This document shows, in pieces, positions 1-11,505 of a stretch of 64,000 bases of DNA (the first letter of the stretch is position 1; each line of letters opens with the position of its first letter). Source of the stretch: Lunularia cruciata (Eukaryota; Streptophyta; Marchantiopsida; Lunulariales; Lunulariaceae); assembly GCA_948567375.1 (NCBI GenBank), contig OX419755.1, positions 38,879,001-38,943,000 on the forward strand. Reading direction: 5' to 3'. Made by a program: the position numbers and the translations under genes. The notes below the pieces were generated by a model, which searched no databases, was not told where the DNA came from, and saw only the letters and a program-made list of their open reading frames with translations.

Positions 1-489
1 GATTCCATAGCCTTGATCTTCATTCTGTGTGTTTGATTGTGAGTGAAGTGCAATCGAAGCAATGCCTTGACAGATCTGAGACGAATTGTAGTGTTGGTAG
101 TATTCTGCATTTGTGAGTGCAGTGTAGAGTTGATGTGAAGCAATTTTGGTCAAGGAAGTTGTACCTTTAGTGGAGGGGTGGAACACAATTTTGAGGTAAA
201 GTCATTTTTAGTGAAGTGCCATTTTTGGGAGAGCGTGAATCATCACAATCAAGATTGTTTGGAAAGATTTGACGGAGTTGTGATTGAGTGCTAATTTGTG
301 ATGAGATTGTAAATCAGTGCTTGTTACTCTCTTATGGGTTTGGTTTCTACCAGAGAGACTAAAGATGCAACCAAGAAGAACTGACGTTGTTACTTTACTT
401 TGTATTTGACCAATTCTGACTCGTATCTTTGCAAGAACAAACTTTACTTACCTGATTACCGCAAAAGTGATATTTGCCAAGTTGCCACA
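1..489 (+). mobile_element. Family A LTR, 3' part (cut by window start)
   Basis: This matches the 3' two thirds of the complete family A LTRs at 4108-4840 (plus) and 10676-11409 (minus). Shared blocks include a 'ccttgatcttcatt' region near the start and the terminal segment '...gataTTTGCC...' ending in CACA at 489. It ends with the family's CA terminus and is followed by internal sequence, so it is probably a 5' LTR in plus orientation. Confidence 0.75.
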
Positions 490-1641
490 AGGTACCATTG
501 GAAAGCTCTTGGTGAGATAAACCAAGGGGGAAGGAAGGCCAACCTTTTCTTTGTTGGAGTAGAATCTGTGCATTTTTGAGGTCTACTTCATCCATTTAGA
601 TGTTTGAAATTGCCATCAAATTTTTTAGGCCTATTTTGGCTTCTACCCTATTAGTAGAAGTGCTCTTTTGATGATAAATCTATCTGATCTATATTCTCCA
701 TTATGTGTAACATCCTTCCAGATATTGCTATTTCAAGTTTCACCTCTAGATCATAAGCCTAATTGATTTTAAAGTTTCCAAGCATGTTTTGGTTTTTGGC
801 CTATTCGTAGAAGTAATCTTTTGGTGATACCTTTATCTGATCTACTTAGTCCATCATGTATAACATCCTTCTAGATGTTACCAAGCTAAATTTCATCTTT
901 AGATCATCTATCTATTTATTGGTATTACACTGAACATAAAGACAAGATCATTTAAAATTACTACCAACTTTAATTGCAGGTAGCTCACATACTCAAACTC
1001 AAGGATGCCCATAAAACTTTACAATGAAAAGCCCCCACATTGCTTTTGTAGATATTGAGTCACTAGACCACCAGGTATTGTACACCAGGTCCACAAACTC
1101 ACTTTTGGTCTAACTACATAATGGATTTCTACTTGAGTGTTAAAAATAAAAGGATTTGGTATATTCAATCCATTGCATCTAGAATGTAAATAATCAAATT
1201 CCACTCTTTATTATATATCATAATAGGTAGAATCAAAGTTTTTGCAAATTCATTATTATGTCAATGAACTTTGCTCCAAAACAGTAATTAAGATAAACTC
1301 TAACTTGCTTGTGCTTGATGTGCATATACTCTTGATATGGAACAAATTCAAAAAAGAAACTTAGGTGTAGGAAATTTTCCTTCAAGAATATCCATCCCAT
1401 CATCACTCCCAAACACCCCAATTTATTGATTTCACTACCTTTTCTCCCCTCAAAATTACTCAATCTCAATAGCATGTGTTCCTCCTAAAGGGGTGATCCA
1501 TTCACTTGGATTAAAGCACCTTCTTTGATATCATTGTGACATTTGAAGAATAAGTGAAAGCCCAATAGAAATATAAAAAAATAAGCATAAGGTTTAATTC
1601 CTCAATACTTTGATGCCCTAAAGGAGCACTTTGACTTTATT
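490..1641 (+). other. Family A-type internal leader, non-coding
   Basis: The sequence just after the LTR ('aaggtaccattggaaagctc') resembles the block starting near 7735, so both look like 5' internal regions of related plus-strand elements. Two degenerate copies of a 'ggcctat-tttggcttctaccctatta-gtagaag' block occur near 630-700 and 800-860. No coding frame or tRNA-Met-type primer binding site could be supported. Confidence 0.4.
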
Positions 1642-2489
1642 TGTGACAACCTAACAAGTATCACTTTTGCAATAATTGATAGGTTATCATTTCTTCCCAC
1701 AAAGATACAAGTTAAGAATGGTCAAATACAAAGGAAATAATAACACATACTTCTTCTTGGTTGCTTCTTTAACCTCTTGGGTAGAAACCATACCCAAAAG
1801 AGAGTAACAAGCGCTCAGCTTGCAATCTTGTCACAAATTAAAACCCATAATCAGTTCTTCAAATCATTTCCAAATTGATACTTATTGTGATGATTTAGTT
1901 CTCCTAAAGAAAGCTACTTCACCACAAAGCGACTTCACCTTGGAATTGTCTCCAATCCTCCATTGAAGGCACAACTTCCTCAATCAAAATTGCTTCATAT
2001 CAATTTAGCACTATGATCATAAATAAAGAATACTACCAACACTACAATTCCTCATAGATTTGTCAAAGCATTGCTTAGATTGCAATCCTCCACTGGAGGC
2101 ACAACTTCCTCAGTCAAAATTACTTCACATCAATTTAGCACTATGATCATAAATACAAAATAATACCAACACTACAACACTATTTCAAAGCATTGCTTAG
2201 ATTGCACTCCACTTAGGATCAAACACACAAAATGGAAATCAAAGTTGTAGAATCCAACATCTAACACACTCCAATTGCAATTGAAACTTCTCCAAACACT
2301 CACAAATACACACACAAGATAGATACTCAAAATTAAGCTAAAATGACAAGCACTAACATACAATGCTCCGCTTTACACAAATTTGAAAATATAATACTAA
2401 ACATACAACACTACAAATGCCTCCTTTAAATAGGCAAAAACTTCAACAATTATCAAAATTGTCTAAATTGCTTCAATTGTTACTGTACA
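1642..2489 (-). mobile_element. Family A LTR, divergent copy
   Basis: Read on the minus strand this starts with TGTACAGTAAC and ends with GTTGTCACA, and follows the family A LTR along most of its length. It is longer than the 733-734 bp copies because of an internal duplication near 1960-2190: a 'cctccattgaaggcacaacttcc' block occurs twice. Minus-sense internal sequence follows on its right, so it is the 3' LTR of a minus-strand element. Confidence 0.65.
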
Positions 2490-2946
2490 AATCCGTAGAT
2501 CCAAAGTGACACTCTACTTCTTCATATCTACCTCTTCAAATCTCAATATGTTACTCCTAATCTGATCTAGTGTCTATCTCTACTTTGGCTTCTATACACA
2601 ATGTTCCTACAATCATCTCTTGCACTTCAATCTCCTTGATTATATCTACTTCTCCTTCTATTATTGTCCTATCTTGAGTCTAAACTGAAATGGAAGTCAT
2701 TATTTGCTTAACTACTTCTTTGTTCTCCATTCTAACTTCTTCTACAAACTCAAGTAATTCACCCAAAGTCACATGCACTCCTACTTCCACTACTTTAAAT
2801 TAGGTTCCTACCTTTGCATTGCTATGAATTTCATCTAATTTAGATCTGACTAAGTCTAATATGAGATAACAATCTCACACTTCAATCATCTTCTTATCTA
2901 CTTTATCTCTCATTGTGGTACCCACATTTTTCATTTTGGACGAGTT
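2490..2946 (-). other. 3' internal end of minus-strand family A element
   Basis: This matches, on the minus strand, the region just upstream of the LTR at 10676-11409, including a 'cttcaaatctcaa' block and the end of the coiled-coil ORF. It is interrupted near 2946 by plus-sense sequence of the same family. Confidence 0.5.
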
Positions 2947-4107
2947 TTGAAGAAGAAATGGCTTGTTGAAACCAAATTGAAACCAAATGGAGAAGAAATG
3001 AGTGGAAACTTGTGTTTTGATCAACCCCAAGGAAGTCAATTTCATGTAAGAGGAAGAAGGGATTGGTTTGGATCAGACCCAAAGAAGCTTACTTCGTGTC
3101 AGAGGAAGGAAAAACTCGGAGCAAACGTTAAGGAGTGCAAACCCGAAGGAGAAATAGAAGTTGTAGGTCAGGATTCTTGCGGGGGCTATATCTCAATGAC
3201 CACAACTCCAAATCAAGCGTGTTATATCTCGTTGGAAATGCCTCGTTCAGGGCTTTCCATTGCCACCAAAATCGCAAAGTTTAGAGGTGTGTAGAAGAAG
3301 TTACAAGCATTTGAAGTTTTGAGAGTAGATGTACTTCGGGTCAAAGTGTCTTCGGGTCAATGTGACTTCGTACTTCGGACTTCGGGTTTACATGACTTCA
3401 GGTCTAAAGACTTCGCCTCAAGATGAAGATGACTAAATCAGAGGTAGCCAGACCTCAGAGTGCAGTGAAGGTGTTTTAAGGAGTTTTGCCAGAGGGATCA
3501 GAGGAAGTTAGAGTAGGGAAAGAAGATAGTTAGGATACCTATGACTTCAATTTCAGTTCTGATTGAAGATATGATAGGAATTGAAGGAGAAATAACAGTA
3601 GTGAATAAACCCAAAGTGCTGGATCAGACAATAAGTGTCTTTGGGTTAGTAACATGAGTGATTAGGGGAAAATGGGTTACAAATTGAAGGTGTAGATAGT
3701 GTACCCATGCTTTCAATTATAATTCTTGATGATGACACAAAAGAATTAGTAAAGGAATTGATAAAAGAATTAGTAAAGGAATTGATAGTAGTTAAACCCG
3801 AGGTAAGAGAGATAGGAGTGCAAGTGTCTTCGGATTTGACATTTAACACTTTAGAGAAGAGTGGGTCGAGAGATAAAGATTTAGAAGGCTTAACTATGAT
3901 AGGAATTTCATATCAGGAAGGAGAAATGTTAGAATTAGTGGAGGAAGTAGGAGATGTGAAACCCGAGGAAAATGTAGTAGGAAGTAAGATTACTTTGGGT
4001 TCGGGTTTGAAGGCCAAGGAAGAAGTAGACATCGGATTGGATTAGTAACCAATTTGAGATTTGAAGGGGCAAATATGAAGAGGTTGCATTATCATTTGGG
4101 ATCTGTA
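2947..4107 (+). pseudogene. Family A internal fragment: leader plus C-terminal coiled-coil ORF end
   Basis: The left part (about 2947-3450) resembles the element's 5' leader, with repeated 'cttcgggt' words also found near 14230-14350. The right part (3707-4045) encodes a stretch matching the C-terminus of the long family A ORF at 11506-11850: both contain NTLEKSGS or ETLEKSGS and LELVEEV. The middle of the element is missing. The fragment lies in opposite orientation to the family A sequence on both sides, so it is a nested or rearranged copy. The 115-residue frame at 2947-3294 has no recognisable domain and is probably leader sequence. Confidence 0.5.
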
Positions 4108-4840
4108 GGTTAGAATAGTTGTTGTAGAACGGTATAGTTGTTAGAACTGTCGATTGCTTCACTACTTAAGAGTGGCATTCACAAGAAATTGTTATTCAGT
4201 GCTCATTATTTCTGAGAATAGATAAAGCAAACTGCTGTGAAGCAGTGCTCGTCGCTTGAGCTTGATTCCGAGTATCAACTTTGCAATTGTGTTTGTGAAT
4301 GTTTGGAGAAATTCAAAGTGCAAGTCAGAGTGTTTGTTGGATGTTGGATTCCACAGCCTTGATCTTCATTTTGTGTGTTTGATCCTAAGTGAAGTGCAAT
4401 CGAAGCAATGCCTTGACAGATTTGAGAGGAATTGTAGTGTTGGTAGTATTCTACATTTGTGAGTGCAGTGCGAAGTTGATGTGAAGCAATTTCGATCAAG
4501 GAAGTTGTGCATTCAGTGGAGGGGTGGAACACAATTCTGAAGCAAAGTCGTTTTGCAGTGAAGTGCCATTTTCGGGAGAGCCTGAATCATTGTAGTCAAG
4601 ATTGTTTGGAAAGAATCGAAGGAGTTGTGATTATGGAGTGTTAATTTGTGACAAGACTGCAAGTTAGTGCTTGTTACTCTCTTTTGGGTGTGGTTTCTAC
4701 CTGAGAGATTAAAGACACAACCAAGAAGAACTACATGTTACTGTTTGACTTCGTATTTAACCAATTCTGACTCGTATCTCTACGGGAACAAACTTTACTT
4801 ACCCGATTACCGCAAAAGTGATATTTGCCGGGTTATCACA
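4108..4840 (+). mobile_element. Family A LTR (3' LTR of the nested plus-strand copy)
   Basis: This is a 733-bp LTR, collinear with 10676-11409 on the other strand. The expected TG start is GG here, and the end is ...GGGTTATCACA. It is preceded by a purine-rich tract near 4058-4085 and by the C-terminal ORF end, so it is a 3' LTR. Confidence 0.75.
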
Positions 4841-7600
4841 CTCATGCAAATTGACAAATTATTTAAGTCTACATCCTTCACCCTTCTCTTTATGGTCTCC
4901 TATACAAGAAACTTCAATTCATGTAGTCTTGATTCTTCCAACTTCACCTTGGCTTCAGTACTCAATATCACCTTCATCCTCTAGATGATTTCTCCTATTG
5001 ATCCTAATGTCTACTTCAAAATTGATTTCTTTCTAGCTCTTTTTGCCTCTAATTTGTCTTGATACATCTTCAATTCCTCCTCCTACTCTACTTTCAACTC
5101 TTTCTTCTCCTTTGCATATTGAAGGAGTTGAGCCTCCGCATTCTTGATTAATTCCCACAACCTTTCCTCTTCACAACTTCTACTTGCAAATTTATGTTGC
5201 CAAGCCTGATCCTTCTTTGCTACAACCAACCTTCTTTGCTATAACCAATTTCTCCAACTCTTGCTCCTTTATCACTACAATAGCCTTTGAGTGTGTTATG
5301 TTGAGTTGCACTTCATCAAACTCTACCTTCAACCTCTTCAACTTTCCAACTTCTGGTCCTTCAAATCTTTAGCTTGTCGTTCAAGATCTCTACCAAGCTT
5401 CTTAAATTCTCCTACAAATTATCAAAGCTCTTCTTCTAAATTACTGCATCAATCCAAAGTTCGTTGCTTTCCTTCTCACCTTGGGTTAACTTCTCCTTCA
5501 ACTTCAGAACTTTCTCACTTAGATACTTCACTACCTACAACTCATCCTTTACCTCTAGACAATCCCGCTGTATCTCCTTCTTCTTTGCTGCAATTCCAAT
5601 AGCAAAGGACACAAAATCTTTGACAAATACTCCACATCTTTGTATACTTCTTCCTTGTCCTTTTCATCATTGTCCTTGCTTTTGACAAACAATTCCTTTA
5701 TTCCTCTATCCCAATGTTGTGATCTTCTCATCTTCAAATGGATCTCCTTTGAGCTTTTGTCCTTCTCCTTGGCTCGGCTTGTCCCTATAGTTGCAAACTA
5801 TAGACCTCTCTTCAATCTTGCTCCCCTCTAGAACACTAGCCTAGGCTCTGCATCTTGCTCCCCTCTAGAACACTAGCCTAGGCTCTGCATCTTGCTCCTC
5901 CGCCATCTCCACCTTAGGTAATTCCACATATTAAGCATCTCCTCCCTTTATGCGTTCAATTTTTGCATGGAACTCTAGATCTCCTTCTTAGCCGATTCTT
6001 CCACCAACTACTACACTTTGGGTTCTCCATCACTCTCATTGCTAAACTCCTTGATTTGCAAAGTGAGTTCTTCTTTGTCTTCCTCCAAGTTCTTGAACTT
6101 GGACTCAACTTCTCCTTTTGCCTCTGCACTTGACAATAGGTCAACCACCACCGCCTTCTTGTGCCTCAAGTTCAATCTTTGCATCTTTCTTGGCTGAATC
6201 TGTGATTGATCAACTCCTCTTCTTTGGCTTTGGAATGGTGATTGATACCATCTTGTCATGCCCACTCTTGGCAAAGTGATCATCTCCTTCCTTAATCATC
6301 ATTATGTAATATCTCTCATTGCCATTAGCATCATGTAAAAGATTTGGGTAAAAGTGTGACACCATCTTCTTTTTCTCCTCCGCATTGAGCATGTTCAACC
6401 CTTGATAGAGATGTGCTGAAAATGGTATAAAGTAGTGGTATGGCATAATCATCTTCCAATTGCTAATCATCTATCTTGTTTGCTGGTGAAAGAACTTTGC
6501 CCAATTTGTTTTCTCTCTTGCAAACATCTAATGGAAGAAGACTGACTATTGCTTTGTAACATAGGTGGTTCACTTGGGTTTAAACATTTCCATTAGAGCT
6601 CCAATGAAACCTTACCTTATTGGGTCTTTTTATATGTCTACCTTGTACTCGTTCTTGGTGCAAGGAGCATTAAAGGCATTCTTCACCTCTGCAGTCTCCT
6701 TCAAAGAATCACACTTCTAATAGAAGGTGTCCCCGGCTGCATCCCGGACTTCTCTCTCCAAGACTAATCTCTAACCTAACTTGGTCTAACAAGTTGGATT
6801 TCCTCTCTTCCCTTTGCCTCAAGACCATCTTCACAATTACTTGTGGTTGTTTCTCCCATGAAACCTAGAAAACTTAAGTTCCAATTTTAGGCCAAAAAGA
6901 TGATCCAAAGTCTACTCAAGACTTCAATCCTTGCCATTATGTCTAACTTTTGAATTATAGGATTCCTCATTGTAAGTGAAGGATAATGCCTCCTGCCCTT
7001 TTTTGGCATCATGCGCATTCTATTCAGTGATTTCTCACAAATCATTCTTGCTACTCGACTAGTAGGTAATACTCCTTTGGAATAACTCCTAAGAGGGACA
7101 GGATAACAATTCAACATTGCAAACTTTGCTAAAAACAGTAGCAATTTTATACTTTTATGGTCATTCTTCAATTGAACTTCAATTGCAACTCATAGATTCT
7201 AAGTGTCTTGCTCTATCACTCTCAATTTTATCCTACACCCAAAGTAGCCATTTTCTTTGCACATACCTTCTTGATTTGTTTGGCCCAAAGAAAAGTTGTT
7301 ACAATTTTCTTGGATCGGGTCAATCACTCCAATGCAAAGTATCCTTACTTCAGGTCTACCATCCTTTAAGTCTGATTCAAGTCCTTCCTCTAACTCAAAG
7401 TCAAATTCCTTGGGTCAGATCCACACACACAATTCTTCTCTTTTCTTCTCCATTTGGCTTTGATTTGGCTTCAACAATACACTTCTTCTTTAAAACTCAT
7501 CATAAACAAAAATTTGTGTGTACCACATTATTATATAGTGGAGAAGATCAATTCCAAGGAAGCTACACCCATAGATTAGATATATAGATGGGTGACATAT
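4841..7600 (-). pseudogene. Decayed family A long ORF (gag-like plus coiled coil)
   Basis: Minus-strand fragments match the better preserved 846-codon ORF at 11506-14043 in the same order. An N-terminal piece near 6887-7171 has ARIEVLSRL. A central piece near 6210-6470 has LYQGLNMLNAEE, matching LGLNLLNSAE in the good copy. A basic KKRS stretch near 6215, an acidic region, and coiled-coil pieces at 5555-5737 and 4850-5200 follow. Many stops and frameshifts break it. A short duplication, 'cttgctcccctctagaacac', lies near 5817-5895. Confidence 0.55.
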
Positions 7601-8002
7601 TAGTGAAATACACCTTTAGATTAGCTATGTGGATTGGTGACATGCCTATCCTTGTCCTATTTGGTTGGTCAAACAAGTTTAAGTAAACTGAATCTTTGGG
7701 AATCTTCTAATAAGAATCTTAGAATAACATCAATAAGGTACTATTGGGAAGCTCCTGACAAGGCAAATAAAGGGGAGAAAGGAACAATATTTTTCTAAAG
7801 GGGATAATTGATTCTATTTTTAAAGGCCTAATTCTTTCATTTAAGCCTTCAAAATTAGCTTTGAAGTTATTTTTGGCCCGTGCTCTATTATTGGAAGGCC
7901 TCTATTGTTGACACTTCTATATGATATACTAAGACTATTGTGCATGACCTCCCTAAAGATATTACCAAGCCAATTTCCAGCTTTAGATAATTTGTCTAGC
8001 TA
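7601..8002. other. Spacer with second copy of the element leader start
   Basis: No gene is visible. From about 7735 the sequence resembles the internal start after the LTR at 489, and 7820-7990 repeats the 'ggcct...gaag' leader blocks seen near 630-900. It is probably the 5' leader of the decayed plus-strand element that follows. Confidence 0.35.
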
Positions 8003-10660
8003 ATGATATTACATAATCTCCTACCAAGAAGACAAAGGGGAAGACCTTTCACTATTGGGCTTGTTCTTATGGCCATAGAGGATATTTTCTCCCCAAGAGC
8101 CTTAGAGTTGAAGGAGAATTTTGTAAAAGAGGTAGGTTTGACATTGAAAATTGTGAACTTCAAGAAGAGCTATCAAGAAATGACCAAATGGATTGGTGGG
8201 CAATACGCAAGCCTACATGTGACAACATAGTTGGTTCCAAACTTCAATAGGTAGACCAAGAAAGAATGGGAACACATCTTGAGATGAAAAATGAGTGTAA
8301 TTACAAGAGCCCAAGAAATGGAACTATCAGAACCCCTCCATCCCATAGTTATAGAAGCTATGGGCAGAAAGAGGAAGAAGACCACAAGCTTGGAGAAGGG
8401 AGCCATTATCTCACCAATCACTAACAAACAAAAGAAGTAGAAAATAAACTATAGAAAACCTACCAATAATGGCAAGCAAGCATAGTTGGGCTCACTAAGA
8501 ATAAGAGGGTCATTTTCAAAAGGGAAAGGGGTTTCCATAGAAGAGGCGATAGAGGCCATGATGTCATCACTATTGACAATGACTCCTCTGGACCCCATGA
8601 AAATATATTATTCTTGTTGGAGCCAAGCAAGACTTTTGAAGAATCTCCTCAAAGGGAAGAAGATAAGGAGATAAATTTGATGTTGTCAATGCAAGTCCAC
8701 AACAAATGGCTAGAATTAGGAACTACTTCACCTACAACTTTGTTAAAGAAGAGACTATTTCCTATCCTAGAAAATGCACCAATGTTCTAGACTCTACCGT
8801 AGTAGGACCAAATGTATCAATGGATGCATTTGCTTTTATACTAGACACTTTAGCAGATAACTTGGTGTCTTAAGAAGAAGAATTCCCACAATGAGAAGAA
8901 AACCCAAATGAGGATAAGAAGCAAGGCCTTACTTCTATAGTGATAAAGATTAGATGTGGAACATTGGCTTGCACCTAGATAATTGAGTTGTAGGAAGAGC
9001 TAGAAGAGATCACCAAGGAGAATGACCGTAGGATATGGGAAGTTGAAACTGCTTGCAATGAGGAGGTGATGTCTATACAATCAAAATTCAACATCCTTTA
9101 GGGTGAATAAGTAGAGGATCACCTCCAACTTCAATCTTCCCAGATGGATAAGACTACCACCAATCAACAGCGAGGGAACAACCAAAAGAAAGGAGAAGAA
9201 GTAGAAGGAGAATGCCATGAACTTTGAGATCAAGCATCTAACTATAGGGACAAATCCAACACAAAGATATAGGAACTAGGTTAGGTAATTGACATTTCAT
9301 ACAAAGAGACAAAATAGTTGAAGGTCATCCAATGTGCATTGGAAGGATAGGTCTCAACTCTATAGAAGGAAAATAACATTGGAGAGGAGGTTTATAATGC
9401 TCTAAAGAGAAATTTGGCTTCTCTCCATTCAGCAATAAATGAGCTTATTACAAAGAAGATCTGATACCAAAAAGACCTTCTCTACTATAAGGAGAAGAGG
9501 AAGGAGGAGCAAATTGAGGCTGAAGTGCAACATAAATCTCAAAATGACCTTATTATACAAAATCAGAAATTGGAGCAGAGCGTAAACCAACTACTCCTGT
9601 TCATTACTTGGAATAAACTAAAGGACCCAATTGAGGCCAAGTACTTCAAAGTAAAAGATGACAAGGAGAACCTAGACTGAGATCACCCAGATGTATCAAC
9701 AAGAGGAGGATCCAAGAAGGAAGAGCTTGGAGATGATAAGGTGGGTCCATTGAGTGGGATGCTTAAGGGCAATCCTATAAGTATTCATTCTCCCATATTG
9801 ACTTCTTCAAGGCCTAATACTCCTCAAGATAATGCATGAAGTAAACAAGTGTTTGATTTGAGCACTCATAGTGGAGTGGGTCTGAAGTCACCCAAAGAAG
9901 AGACAAAGCAGACATAGAGCAATCCCATAGATATAGGACTTGAAGAAAGGAAGTCTAAGACAAAAGAGACATACATACTATGTGCATTGCCCATCCTAGG
10001 TCATAGAGCACTATGGAAGTTGAAGCAACCTGTATAAGGGACCTCCAAGAGCTTCTAGGATTGGTTAGAGAAGATATCATGTTGGCCATTATTAAAGAAG
10101 AGATGAACCAACTTAGCCCATATGTTGATGGAGAAGTACTATAGGGACGGTAGTGCAACATCTCAATTGTGGGAAGTTGTGGGATCTTCTATGAAGAGAT
10201 CCCTAGGACAAACTTAAATGCATCCAAGGTAGGACCAAGTAGCACTGGATGTAATGGAATTGATATGCCAATAAGTGGAAAGTATGGTTGTGATTATCGA
10301 TGACTTTCTCTTCTTCATGAGTATTTCCAAAGCCTTAGAGTTTGTAGGGCATGTAAGGCCAATAAGGTTGGTACCAAGGATGCAAGAAATCCTAGGCCTT
10401 GAACTTTGCATGTAGGATTTGACAACAATATAGATAATTGGGTGGAACAACTCTACGTCCTTGGACATCATCCAAAGGGTTCCTCAAAAGCTAAGGTAAT
10501 TCCAAGAATAGCTCAAGTTGGTCATCCTATATCAAGTTACAACCTCATTCTTGTCACCATACATCCATTATTCATAACATTTTAGGCCCTTAGAATCATT
10601 CATGTCTACCAATTGGAAAAAGCTATCCAAGCCTTGAGTGGAGAAGATAAGGAGTGGTCT
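8003..10660 (+). pseudogene. Decayed plus-strand gag-like and coiled-coil element body
   Basis: Plus-strand coding character persists with many stops. About 8003-8230 is a globular piece, 8290-8670 is basic and contains GRKRKK, and 9180-9720 is rich in Glu, Lys and Gln with long helical stretches such as KEKRKEEQIEAEVQHK. The layout resembles the family A ORF, but the sequence is clearly divergent, so it may be a related family. No protease, reverse transcriptase or integrase motif was found. Confidence 0.4.
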
Positions 10661-10675
10661 ACATCATATTCCTTT

Positions 10676-11409
10676 TGTGACAACCCGACAAATATCACTT
10701 TTGCGGTAATCGGGTAAGTAAAGTTTGTTCCCGAAGAGATACAAGTCAGAAATGTCCAAATACAATGTCAAACAGTAACATGTAGTTCTTCTTGGTTGCG
10801 TCTTTAATCTCTCAGGTAGAAACCACACCCAAAAGATAGTAACAAGCACTGACTCACAATCTCGTCACAAATTAACACTCCATAATCACAACTCCTTTGA
10901 TTCTTTCCAAACAATCTTGATTGTGATGATTCAGGCTCTCCCAAAAATGACACTTCACTACAAAACGACTTTGCCTCAGAATCGTGTTCCACCCTTCCAC
11001 TGAAGGCATAACTTCCTCGATCAAAAATTGCTTCACATCAACTTTGCACTGTACTAACAAATGCAAAATACTACCAACACTACAATTCCTCTTAGATCTG
11101 TCAAGGCATTGCTCCGATTGCACTTCACTCAGGATCAAACACACAAAATGAAGATCAAGGCTGTGGAATCCAACATCCAACAAGCACACTAACTTGCACT
11201 TCGAATTTCTCCAAACACTCACAAATACAATCACAAAGTTGATACTCGGAATCAAGCTCAAGTAACGAGCACTGCTTCACAGCACTTTGCTTTATCTATT
11301 CTAAAAAATAATGAGCACTCAACAACATTTCTCTACGAATGCCACTCTTAAGCAGTGAATCAATTGATAGTTCTAACAACTATACCGTTCTACAACAACT
11401 ATTCTAACA
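10676..11409 (-). mobile_element. Family A LTR, complete (3' LTR, minus strand)
   Basis: This is a 734-bp LTR with TG...CA ends on the minus strand (TGTTAGAATAG ... GGGTTGTCACA). It aligns end to end with 4108-4840. The long family A ORF ends about 100 bp upstream in its own sense, so this is the 3' LTR of the element carrying that ORF. The matching 5' LTR was not found to the right. Confidence 0.8.
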
Positions 11410-11505
11410 TGCAGATCCGAAATGATAATGCACCTCTTCATATTTGCCTCTTCAAATCTCAAATTTGTTACTAATCCGATATGATGTCTACTTCTTCTTC
11501 AGCTT

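Noticed and set aside
2947-3294. 115-residue plus-strand gene
   Set aside because: It lies in element leader sequence with repeated 'cttcgggt' words and has no recognisable domain or homologous frame in the other copies.
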